Below, piece after piece: positions 15,449 to 22,237 of a DNA stretch of 33,186 nucleotides. Source of the DNA: Clostridium sp. Marseille-P2415 (lineage in GTDB: Bacteria > Bacillota > Clostridia > Lachnospirales > Lachnospiraceae); assembly GCF_900155545.1 (NCBI RefSeq), contig NZ_LT732526.1:1561832-1595017 (forward strand). The letters run 5' to 3'. The number at the start of each line of letters is the position of its first letter. Position 1 is the stretch's first letter. The notes under the pieces are model-generated. The model had not been told where the DNA came from and searched no databases. It was given only the letters and a program-made list of their open reading frames with translations. A program made the position numbers and the translations under genes.

Positions 15449-15477
15449 ATAATAAATGATCATTCACTTATTGTCAA
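15449..15477 (-). promoter_or_regulatory. Strong sigma-A promoter of tetR with operator in the spacer
   Basis: On the minus strand TTGACA (15477-15472), a 17-bp spacer, TATTAT (15454-15449). The spacer contains the perfect palindrome AATGATCATT within the operator 15447-15469, so the bound regulator would block polymerase. Near-consensus hexamers and ideal spacing make this one of the clearest promoters in the window. Confidence 0.75.
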
Positions 15478-15516
15478 CCTGTTTTTATATTTTTATGATT
15501 ACGTTATTTAAAACAT

Positions 15517-16323
15517 TTAACGTTGATCTGTCTTCCTTCCAAAATTTTTTTGACTGAATTGATACATGAATTTATAATAGCTCTTTCTTGGCATCAGATT
15601 GAACAAACGGGTAAGCATCTTTGTATGGAATCCCGGAACACTGACCACCTTGCCTTTCTCCAGATCCTTTAACGAGATATCCACAACTTCTTCCGGAGCC
15701 ATCCATTTGACCGGCCCTCTGTCGGTCTGCCGTGCTTTCTCCATTCCCATCTTCTCATGAAAGTCCGTGTGAGTTAATCCAGGGCAGACAGCCATTGCCT
15801 TCACCCCCGTCCCCATGAGATCCATATACAGTCCTTCCGTAAAGGTTTTCAGAAAAGACTTGACCCCGGAATAAACGGCGTTTCCAGGCACGATCATAAA
15901 AACGCTCTCAGAGGAAATATTAATGATCGTTCCACTGCCCCGTTCCAACATTCCCGGCAGTACCGCCCGGATCAGTTCCATTGGAGCCGACACATTTACT
16001 TTAGCAAGCTTCTCCATAACAGCCGGATCAGCCCCCTGATAAAGCCCGGTTGCCCCAAACCCTGCGTTATTGATGAGAACCTCAATTTTCTTCCCTTTTA
16101 TGAATTCAGTGACCTTCTTTACTTCTCCCGGCTCTGAAAGCTCTGCCAGGACCACTTCTGCCTTAACGTTGTATTTTCCACAGATCCGGGCTGCAGTTTC
16201 CTCAATCTTTTCTTTTCGTCTCCCTGTTATTATAAGGTCATACCCCATTTTTGCAAATTTACCGGCATAAGCAGCCCCGATCCCGCTTGTTGCACCTGTA
16301 ACCACCGCAATTTTATTCTCCAT
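15517..16323 (-). CDS. Short-chain dehydrogenase/reductase (SDR)
   Basis: Classical NAD(P)-dependent SDR oxidoreductase of 268 residues. The cofactor glycine motif is TGATSGIG at 9-16, followed by the TGRR (33-36) favouring NADP. NNAG is at 85-88, the catalytic Ser is in SSES (137-140), and Tyr151 and Lys155 form the YxxxK. The C-terminal part is basic (RLFNLMPRKSYYKFMYQFS), as in the DltE/YqjQ-like subgroup. The substrate is unknown. It overlaps the end of the MarR gene by 11 bp, so the two form an operon in which the regulator probably controls the enzyme, perhaps in response to a small aldehyde, ketone or phenolic compound (inference). Confidence 0.9.
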   Translation of the reverse strand: MENKIAVVTGATSGIGAAYAGKFAKMGYDLIITGRRKEKIEETAARICGKYNVKAEVVLAELSEPGEVKKVTEFIKGKKIEVLINNAGFGATGLYQGADPAVMEKLAKVNVSAPMELIRAVLPGMLERGSGTIINISSESVFMIVPGNAVYSGVKSFLKTFTEGLYMDLMGTGVKAMAVCPGLTHTDFHEKMGMEKARQTDRGPVKWMAPEEVVDISLKDLEKGKVVSVPGFHTKMLTRLFNLMPRKSYYKFMYQFSQKNFGRKTDQR

Positions 16324-16792
16324 CCCTGCTGCCCTCCCTCATAGACCCATTTACATTCTTTGCTAAAATCTGCAGAAGCCGGATAAGCTCCCTGCGCTCC
16401 TTGGAGGTTTCATAGGACCCCAATACTCTTTCCCATAAAACTTTTTCACTTTTACGGTGTTCCTGCTGTGCGATTCTGCCTTCTTCCGTCAGTTCCAGAC
16501 CAAATGACCGACGGTCTTTTTTACTGATCACCCGCTTTAGCAGGCTCCGTTTTTCCAACCGGTCGACCGCGCTGGTAAGCGTACTGCCCGGTATTCCCAA
16601 TGCTTCTGCAATTTCCTTAAGTATGGCATCCGGCTTCCGCTCAATCATACTGAGTATGCTGATTTCAACAGTTGATGCGCCCTCAAGTTTATCCTTCCAT
16701 AGTTCTGCACCTGTCTTCTGCATTGAGAAGATCAGCTCATGCCAGACCTTGTCTATGCCCTGTATTTCTTCTTCGGTGATTTTTTCCTTCAT
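16313..16792 (-). CDS. MarR-family transcriptional regulator
   Basis: Winged helix regulator of 159 residues. The winged-helix core is visible as VEISILSMIERKPDAILKEI, then AEALGIPGSTLTSAVDRLEK (recognition helix), then the wing RVISKKDRRSFGLELTEEG. Flanking helices at both ends would form the dimer. The start has AAAAGGAGC about 7 bases upstream. First gene of a two-gene operon with the SDR. Inverted sequences in its own promoter (16811-16840) suggest autoregulation. Confidence 0.9.
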   Translation of the reverse strand: MKEKITEEEIQGIDKVWHELIFSMQKTGAELWKDKLEGASTVEISILSMIERKPDAILKEIAEALGIPGSTLTSAVDRLEKRSLLKRVISKKDRRSFGLELTEEGRIAQQEHRKSEKVLWERVLGSYETSKERRELIRLLQILAKNVNGSMREGSRDGE

Positions 16793-16810
16793 TTAGCCGC
16801 TCCTTTTATT

Positions 16811-16840
16811 ACGATTTTCGTATTATATTATAATCGAAAT
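16811..16840 (-). promoter_or_regulatory. Candidate MarR operator/promoter
   Basis: Two overlapping inverted repeats: TACGA-TTT-TCGTA (perfect, 16810-16822) and TTTCG...CGAAA (16816-16820 with 16835-16839) around a TA-rich centre that contains TATAAT on the minus strand, a probable -10. The site lies about 20-45 bp upstream of the MarR start. Confidence 0.5.
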
Positions 16841-16866
16841 ATATACTTTCCCGTAATAAATGTCAA

Positions 16867-17958
16867 CTATAAATCGTTTGAGAATTGTTCTATTTTTTCA
16901 TTGTCTTCATCCGGCGTAAGCTGACAAATGTCGAATTTGGCCTGACGATTAGTATTATCCGCAGAAAAGAACAACTGTCTCCCATAGGCGCAATAACTGT
17001 CTTCCGCCATATAATCTCCGTCATGATAATACCCCGCCCGTGCACGGCAGCCTCCGCACACGTTCCTGTAACCGCAGACACCACATGCCCCTTTATAATG
17101 CTTTGTGCGCAGATTCTCAAACAGTGAGCTGTTCTTCCAGATTTCATCAAACGGTTTTTCGCGGATATCTCCTGCTTCCTCAACCATATAAGCGCAGGGA
17201 CGAACGATTCCTTCCGGGTTCACCACACAATAGGACAGTCCGGCAAGACAGCCTTTGGTAAAACGGGTTTTTACATCCATTTGTTTTGCCACTCTTGTAA
17301 ATTGAGGGGCACAGGTTGGTTTTATATCAATGGGAACCTCTTTTTGTTTCGACATAATGGTTTGCAGCAGATTTTCATATTCCATAACTTCAAGAGAGGT
17401 TTCTTCCAGAAACTTCCCCCTGCCAACCGGGATCAGAAAAAATAAATAATTTGCTATTGCCCCCATTTTTACGCCAAAATCAATGATATCGCAGACTTCT
17501 TTTTGATTCCAGTCCATGATGGTGGTATGGATCTGAAAAGGTAAGCCGGCTTTTCTGCAATTTTCAATTCCCTCTAGGGTTAAGCGGAATGCCTCCTTGT
17601 TTCCCCTGAACAGGTTATGCTTCTGTTCATTTAAGCTGTCAAGGCTGATCCCCATGGTGACAGCGCCGCTGTCCTTTAATTTTTCTGCCGTCTCTTTTGT
17701 GATCAGCGTACCGTTGGTGCCAAAAACCGGCCGGAGGCCTGCACGTGCTGCGTAGGACACCAGAGTGTAGATATCCGGACGCATCAGCGGTTCCCCTCCG
17801 CTGAAAATCATGATTTTAAAACCTGCCCTGGCAATTTCATCAATCATTTTTTTTGCTTCATCCGTGGTTAATTCATTTGCTTTTTTATTGCCGGCATCCT
17901 GATAACAGTGTTTGCATTTTAGATTACACCGGTTTGTTGTCAGCCATGAAACAATCAT
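16867..17958 (-). CDS. Radical SAM/SPASM-type protein (AhbD/NirJ2-like)
   Basis: Cytoplasmic radical SAM enzyme of 363 residues. The start is ATG 17958 (AGGGGA six bases upstream; MIVSWLTTNRCN matches the family start); an ATG 15 bases earlier lacks such a site. The SAM cluster CxxxCxxC is Cys11, Cys15 and Cys18 in CNLKCKHC, followed by the FSGGEPLMRPD motif and GTNGTLI. The C-terminal SPASM-like region has many cysteines: KGCLAGLSYCVVNPEG, RPCAYM, then GACGVCGYRNVCGGC and DSYC, so additional Fe-S clusters are likely. Best family resemblance is to the AhbC/AhbD/NirJ group of haem-pathway decarboxylases, but no haem genes are nearby and peptide-modifying relatives are possible. It is divergent from the DUF1858/GTPase/ATPase operon across 314 bp with a large palindrome, which suggests a shared role. 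Confidence 0.85.
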   Translation of the reverse strand: MIVSWLTTNRCNLKCKHCYQDAGNKKANELTTDEAKKMIDEIARAGFKIMIFSGGEPLMRPDIYTLVSYAARAGLRPVFGTNGTLITKETAEKLKDSGAVTMGISLDSLNEQKHNLFRGNKEAFRLTLEGIENCRKAGLPFQIHTTIMDWNQKEVCDIIDFGVKMGAIANYLFFLIPVGRGKFLEETSLEVMEYENLLQTIMSKQKEVPIDIKPTCAPQFTRVAKQMDVKTRFTKGCLAGLSYCVVNPEGIVRPCAYMVEEAGDIREKPFDEIWKNSSLFENLRTKHYKGACGVCGYRNVCGGCRARAGYYHDGDYMAEDSYCAYGRQLFFSADNTNRQAKFDICQLTPDEDNEKIEQFSNDL

Positions 17959-18272
17959 ATGTCTTCCCCTCATATCATATTTTTAATGGTTTTATTCTTT
18001 ACATTGGGACATATATCCGTAATATATATGTCAAACGTTTGTCTGTTAGAATCAATCTCTTTTTGATGATTATGCCGTCATAAGCTGATTCATGCGGCCG
18101 GAAATCTGATGCAGTATAGGAGCCGCTGCATGGATATATAATAAATTATATCAACAGCATCCCATTATACGTTGTTTCTACAACAAACAAAACAGGAGCA
18201 ATATGTTATGATGTATTTATCATTAAAAAAAACATCATATAAACTTTTTATCATTTTCAGAAAGGAAGAAAA
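17959..18272. promoter_or_regulatory. Divergent intergenic region between radical SAM gene and SBP-like operon
   Basis: No gene seen. It contains a perfect 9-bp-arm palindrome (18008-18032), a TTGACA on the minus strand at 18034-18029 next to it (possible -35 of the radical SAM gene), a 6-bp inverted repeat ATGCAG/CTGCAT (about 18110-18131), and GTTGT-TTCT-ACAAC (18171-18184). TATGAT near 18208 is the best candidate -10 for the plus-strand operon. The ribosome binding site of that operon is AAAGGAAG at about 18261-18268. Confidence 0.45.
18008..18032. promoter_or_regulatory. 25-bp palindrome, candidate shared operator
   Basis: GACATATAT (18008-18016), CCGTAAT, ATATATGTC (18024-18032): perfect 9-bp arms with a 7-bp centre, about 50 bp upstream of the radical SAM start. 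Shape and place fit a dimeric regulator; no regulator gene adjoins. Confidence 0.5.
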
Positions 18273-19526
18273 ATGTCACATTACTTAAAAGCTACCGATA
18301 CCATTTATGATATAACAGAAAAATATCCTGAGACAATTGAACTGTTTGTTACAAACGGCTTTGAGAAGCTGAGCAACCCGGTCATGCGCCGCTCCCTGGG
18401 GAAAACCATTACTCTGGAAACGGCTTTATCCATGCGTAAGATAAATCAGGAGCTCTTCATAAAGAAGCTTGAGGAGGCCATTGAACAAAGCCTTCCAAAT
18501 CCTTCTGCCGGTCTTTCTCCCATGAAAAAGGAAGACGGAGGCGACATTCGCATAGAAGGGGTTCTGCCCTGTCCCATCCGCCTTCCCCTGATGGAAAAAT
18601 TTGAAGCCTGGATGGAATCTCAAAAAGATACGCTTGATTATAAGGTAGATTATAATTTGAAATCCGCCAATCTTGGGCTTGATGATGTCAAGGACCGCGT
18701 CATTGCCGCTGACGGCAATGCGGATGCCCTGTCCGATCTCTATTTATCTGCGGGCTTTGACCTGTTTTTTGACAAAAAACTCATGGGAGGCTATCGGGAG
18801 GCAGGCGAATTTGAAGATATTTCAGATGTGGAACAAATAAATCCTGATTTTGATAATGAAAGTATTTCATTAAAGGATCCCAAAAAGCAATACGCCATTA
18901 TCGGTGTTGTTCCCGCCATTTTCATGGTAAATACTGCGGCGTTAGGCGATCGTCCTTTTCCTGAAACCTGGGCAGATTTAATGAAGCCCGAATTCGAAAA
19001 CAGTATCAGCCTGCCCATGAGAGATTTGGACATGTTCAATGCATTTTTACTGCATATCCACCGGTATTATGGAGAAGACGGAGTTAAAAAAATGGGGAAA
19101 GCCCTTTTACGCAGCATGCATCCGGCCCAGATGGTAAAATCCCATATTTCAAAAGAAGGCAATCCGGCTCCCGCCGTATCCGTCACCCCTTACTTTTTTG
19201 CCAGTATGGCTGATAAAAAAGGCCCTATGCGTCCGGTCTGGCCCAGGGACGGTGCAATTATAAGCCCTATTTTTCTTCTGGCAAGGTCAAAAAACAGGGA
19301 AAAAATCAAACCCTTTGTGGATTTCCTCTATTCTAAGGAAATAGGAGAAATACTGTCCTCCAACGGAAAATTTCCCTCTACCAATCCATTGGTAGACAAT
19401 CACTTAAGCCCGGAACAGAAATTCATGTGGGTCGGGTGGGATTATATCCACAGCCACGATATGGGTGAGCTGATCGCAGCCACGGAACACCTGTTTTATC
19501 ATGCCTCAGAAAAGGAGTCCCTATGA
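18273..19526 (+). CDS. Cytoplasmic substrate-binding-protein-like protein with N-terminal DUF1858-like domain
   Basis: 417 residues. The first about 75 residues resemble DUF1858 (YLKATDTIYDITEKYPETIE, LFVTNGFEKL, then a terminal helix NQELFIKKLEEAIEQ), but the usual CxxC is missing. The rest looks like a type-2 periplasmic binding protein of the Fe(III)/thiamine/spermidine class (IIGVVPAIFMVNTAALGDRP, ETWADLMKPEF, NSISLPMRDLDMFNAFLLHI, PFVDFLYSKEIGEIL near the end). Unlike such proteins it has no signal peptide or lipobox, so it should stay in the cytoplasm. One notable site is GVLPCPIRLPLMEKFEAW, with a lone Cys. Its stop overlaps the next gene by 4 bp (ATGA). A solute-binding fold used inside the cell suggests ligand or metal-complex delivery to an enzyme rather than import; this is inference. 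Confidence 0.75.
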   Translation: MSHYLKATDTIYDITEKYPETIELFVTNGFEKLSNPVMRRSLGKTITLETALSMRKINQELFIKKLEEAIEQSLPNPSAGLSPMKKEDGGDIRIEGVLPCPIRLPLMEKFEAWMESQKDTLDYKVDYNLKSANLGLDDVKDRVIAADGNADALSDLYLSAGFDLFFDKKLMGGYREAGEFEDISDVEQINPDFDNESISLKDPKKQYAIIGVVPAIFMVNTAALGDRPFPETWADLMKPEFENSISLPMRDLDMFNAFLLHIHRYYGEDGVKKMGKALLRSMHPAQMVKSHISKEGNPAPAVSVTPYFFASMADKKGPMRPVWPRDGAIISPIFLLARSKNREKIKPFVDFLYSKEIGEILSSNGKFPSTNPLVDNHLSPEQKFMWVGWDYIHSHDMGELIAATEHLFYHASEKESL

Positions 19527-20224
19527 ATCTGATTATTTTTTCAGGCCCCCCTTCCTCCGGAAAAACCTCCGTGATCTTAAAAACCATAGCTTCCTTTCAT
19601 AACAGAGCTTTAAAGGTCGGTGTGGTTAAATTTGACTGCCTGTATACGGATGATGACCTGGCCTATGAAAAAGCCGGCATACCGGTTAAAAAAGGGCTTT
19701 CCGGCGCCCTGTGTCCCGACCATTTCTTTGCCTCCAATATTGAAGAGGTGGTAAACTGGGGAAACCAGGAAAAGCTTGACCTGCTCATTACGGAATCTGC
19801 AGGCCTTTGCAACCGCTGCTCGCCTTATTTAAAAGGAATTAAGGGAGTCTGCGTGATCGACAACCTTTCAGGTATTAACACACCGAAAAAAATCGGACCC
19901 ATGTTAAAATCCGCAGACTTTGTGGTCATAACAAAGGGGGATATCGTCTCCCAGGCAGAGCGCGAGGTCTTTGCTTCCTGTATAAGCTCCGTAAATCCCC
20001 GGGCAGTTACCATGCATGTAAACGGCCTGACCGGGCAGGGAGCCTACGAACTGGGAAGCCTTCTGTATGACGAAAACCAGAATATCGGATCCGTTCAGGG
20101 CATGCAGCTCCGCTTCCCAATGCCTTCTGCTCTTTGCTCCTACTGTCTTGGAGAAACAAGAATCGGAGAAGCATTTCAGATGGGTAACATTAAAAAAATA
20201 GATTTGGGGGCGGATAAGACATGA
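19523..20224 (+). CDS. HypB/CobW-like P-loop GTPase with two CxxC pairs
   Basis: 233-residue soluble P-loop protein. Walker A is GPPSSGKTS (8-16). The loop LLITESAGLCNRCSP around residues 88-101 corresponds to the switch region that in HypB reads ENVGNLVCP, and here it carries Cys96 and Cys99. TKGD (137-140) stands where G4 (NKxD/TKxD) gives guanine specificity. A second pair, Cys205 and Cys208 (CSYC), is near the C-terminus, followed by GETRIGEAFQMG. HypB, UreG and CobW relatives load metals or cofactors in a GTP-dependent way, and the Cys pairs suit metal or Fe-S binding. It overlaps both neighbours by 4 bp, so it is made in step with them. The target enzyme is unknown. Confidence 0.78.
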   Translation: MNLIIFSGPPSSGKTSVILKTIASFHNRALKVGVVKFDCLYTDDDLAYEKAGIPVKKGLSGALCPDHFFASNIEEVVNWGNQEKLDLLITESAGLCNRCSPYLKGIKGVCVIDNLSGINTPKKIGPMLKSADFVVITKGDIVSQAEREVFASCISSVNPRAVTMHVNGLTGQGAYELGSLLYDENQNIGSVQGMQLRFPMPSALCSYCLGETRIGEAFQMGNIKKIDLGADKT

Positions 20225-21234
20225 TGGAATGGAGTTTAGACAAGCTGCTTGAGGAATATCCCTTTGCTGCTGCTTACTTTGAACAGAATAAGCTGGAGAT
20301 TACCGGACACGGAGATAAGACCTTTAAGGAGTATTTAGAGCTTTTTACCGAAGAAGAGCTGGAGGACCGGGCCATCGACAAGGAAAAGCTTCTGTCGGAT
20401 CTTCCCATCTATATAGAACAGATGCGCTCCTTTCTGGGACTGGAAACGGATCGTAAAGTTCTTTCCCTGACCATCCTGGCCGGGCATGATAAATCCGGCA
20501 ATCCGGAAGGCTTCTCAGAGCTTACTGCAGAAACCTCACAGATCATTTCAATTGTAGGGCCTACCGGCTCCGGCAAAAGCCGCCTTTTGGCAGATATTGA
20601 ATGGGCAGCCCAGAAGGATACTCCTACCGGACGCAGCATTCTGATCAACGGGAAAACCCCGGATAATAAATGGCGCTTTTCCTCCAATAACAGGCTGGTG
20701 GCACAGCTCTCCCAGAACATGAATTTTGTAATGGATCTTACCGTACAGGATTTTCTAAGGATGCATGCCGTCAGCCGTCTTGTGGAGGATCCCCAATCTG
20801 TCATAGAACAGATCATCCTGGCTGCAAATAAGCTTGCAGGGGAAAAATTTGACTTAAACACCCCTGTGACCAGCTTAAGCGGCGGTCAGTCCAGAGCATT
20901 GATGATCGCAGATACCGCGATCTTAAGCTCCTCTCCGATTGTGCTCATCGATGAAATCGAAAACGCGGGAATTGACCGTAAAAAGGCCCTTGAGCTCCTG
21001 GTCTCTTCCGATAAAATCGTCTTAATGGCTACCCATGATCCCCTTCTGGCTCTCATGGCCCATAAACGGATCGTCATAAAAAACGGCGGTATCAGCAAAG
21101 TGATCGTCACAAGTGAAGAGGAAAAGCTGCTGCTGGAGGAACTGGAAAAGATGGATTCCCTGATACAGACCGCGCGGCAGGAACTGCGCAAAGGAAGCAC
21201 GCTGTCTGCCAGAACCTTAATGCCGGAAAAATAA
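20221..21234 (+). CDS. Soluble ABC-type ATPase with N-terminal DUF1858/ScdA-like helical domain
   Basis: 337 residues. Residues 1-80 are a small helical domain (WSLDKLLEEYPFAAAYFEQN, then LEITGHGDKTFKEYLELF) reminiscent of DUF1858 or the ScdA/RIC N-terminal domain, without cysteines. An ABC nucleotide-binding domain follows: Walker A GPTGSGKS (113-120), Q-loop near LVAQLSQNM, signature LSGGQSR, Walker B IVLIDEIENA, H-loop MATHDPLL. A C-terminal helical tail (EEEKLLLEELEKMDSLIQTA) could dimerise. No membrane permease is encoded anywhere near, so this is probably a cytoplasmic mechano-ATPase like SufC or the methyl-CoM reductase activator A2, not a transporter. It ends the operon; a strong terminator follows. 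Confidence 0.78.
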   Translation: MMEWSLDKLLEEYPFAAAYFEQNKLEITGHGDKTFKEYLELFTEEELEDRAIDKEKLLSDLPIYIEQMRSFLGLETDRKVLSLTILAGHDKSGNPEGFSELTAETSQIISIVGPTGSGKSRLLADIEWAAQKDTPTGRSILINGKTPDNKWRFSSNNRLVAQLSQNMNFVMDLTVQDFLRMHAVSRLVEDPQSVIEQIILAANKLAGEKFDLNTPVTSLSGGQSRALMIADTAILSSSPIVLIDEIENAGIDRKKALELLVSSDKIVLMATHDPLLALMAHKRIVIKNGGISKVIVTSEEEKLLLEELEKMDSLIQTARQELRKGSTLSARTLMPEK

Positions 21235-21277
21235 AACAAATGAACTCAATGAGCGAAATATAATAGTGAGTAATCGT

Positions 21278-21307
21278 AAAAAAGGACTTTGCGAAAGGTC
21301 CTTTTTT
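21278..21307 (+). terminator. Terminator after the SBP-like/GTPase/ATPase operon
   Basis: AAAAAAGGACTTT, GCG loop, AAAGGTCCTTTTTT: a stem with one bulged base and a long U-tract, 44 bp after the stop. It separates this operon from suf. Confidence 0.85.
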
Positions 21308-21368
21308 ATTTCTGATTCATTTCATACCGCCTGACCCGGATTAATAAAATAAAAAATTGAATTTAGGG

Positions 21369-21397
21369 TTGTAATTCATACCAAAAAGGTATAGTAT
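21369..21397 (+). promoter_or_regulatory. Predicted suf promoter with ATACC-N5-GGTAT palindrome in the spacer
   Basis: TTGTAA (21369-21374), 17 bp, TAGTAT (21392-21397). The spacer holds ATACC (21378-21382), AAAAA, GGTAT (21388-21392). A second inverted repeat, GTTAGC-ATTC-GCTAAC (21415-21430), lies at or just after the expected transcription start. ATACC/GGTAT half-sites recall Rrf2/IscR-type boxes, but the spacing is shorter than usual. Confidence 0.5.
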
Positions 21398-21472
21398 GGA
21401 TTATATGAAAAAATGTTAGCATTCGCTAACTAAATGACTGCCCGTTTCAGGGCACAAAGGAGGCTGATATGT

Positions 21473-22237
21473 ATGAGCAGTCCGCTGCTTGAAATTCTAG
21501 ATTTAAGCGTTGCCGTAGAGGACAAAGTAATTCTGGATGGCGTAAACCTTACCATCCGGCCCGGTGAGGTGCACGTACTGATGGGGCCCAACGGAACCGG
21601 AAAATCCACTCTGGTTTCCGCCATAATGGGCGATCCCCGGTACACCATCCTGAGAGGCCGGATCCTGTTGGAGGGCCGGGATATCACGGAGGAAAAGGCC
21701 GATGCCCGCGCCAGGGCAGGGGTTTTCTTATCCTTCCAGGCACCGGAGGAAATCCCCGGCGTCACATTGGAAAACTTCCTGCGCACTGCCCGGGGTGCGG
21801 TGGACGGCCGGCAGCCTAAGATCCTTAAGTTTCGCAAGGAGCTGCAGGAACAGATGGCTGCACTGGACATGGATCCGTCTTACGCCGAACGGTATCTCAA
21901 TACAGGCTTTTCCGGCGGGGAGAAGAAAAAGGCGGAGATCCTGCAGATGCTGATGCTTCATCCCAGGCTGGCACTGCTTGATGAGACGGATTCCGGCCTG
22001 GACGTGGATGCAGTGCGCACAGTGACCAAAGGCATCCGCGCGTTCCGCACCGGCCGCAACGGCCTTTTGATCATCACCCACAACGCCAGGATTCTGGATG
22101 GCCTGGATGTCGATGTTGTCCATGTGCTGAATGGCGGCCGCATCGCCCGCACCGGAGAAAGGGAGCTGATCTCCAGGATCACAAAGAACGGCTTCGGTGT
22201 ACTGGAGAAGGAGGTACGGTCCCATGAAAGACTTTGA
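21473..22237 (+). CDS. sufC: Fe-S assembly ATPase SufC
   Basis: Cytoplasmic ABC ATPase of the SufBCD scaffold, driving conformational change during Fe-S cluster assembly. 254 residues from ATG 21473, with AAAGGAGG 9 bases upstream; an earlier in-frame ATG (21434) would place the ribosome binding site inside the gene. Walker A is GPNGTGKST, the Q-loop region SFQAPEEIPGVTLENFLR, the signature GFSGGEKKKAEILQM, and Walker B LALLDETDSGLDVDAV, all close to canonical SufC. H-loop: IITHNARIL. First gene of sufCBDSU, overlapping sufB by 14 bp. GC is noticeably higher than in the preceding operon. Confidence 0.95.
   Translation: MSSPLLEILDLSVAVEDKVILDGVNLTIRPGEVHVLMGPNGTGKSTLVSAIMGDPRYTILRGRILLEGRDITEEKADARARAGVFLSFQAPEEIPGVTLENFLRTARGAVDGRQPKILKFRKELQEQMAALDMDPSYAERYLNTGFSGGEKKKAEILQMLMLHPRLALLDETDSGLDVDAVRTVTKGIRAFRTGRNGLLIITHNARILDGLDVDVVHVLNGGRIARTGERELISRITKNGFGVLEKEVRSHERL

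Noticed and set aside
18273-21234. Ordinary iron or spermidine ABC importer
   Set aside because: The binding protein has no signal peptide or lipobox, there is no permease gene, and a GTPase lies in the middle of the operon.
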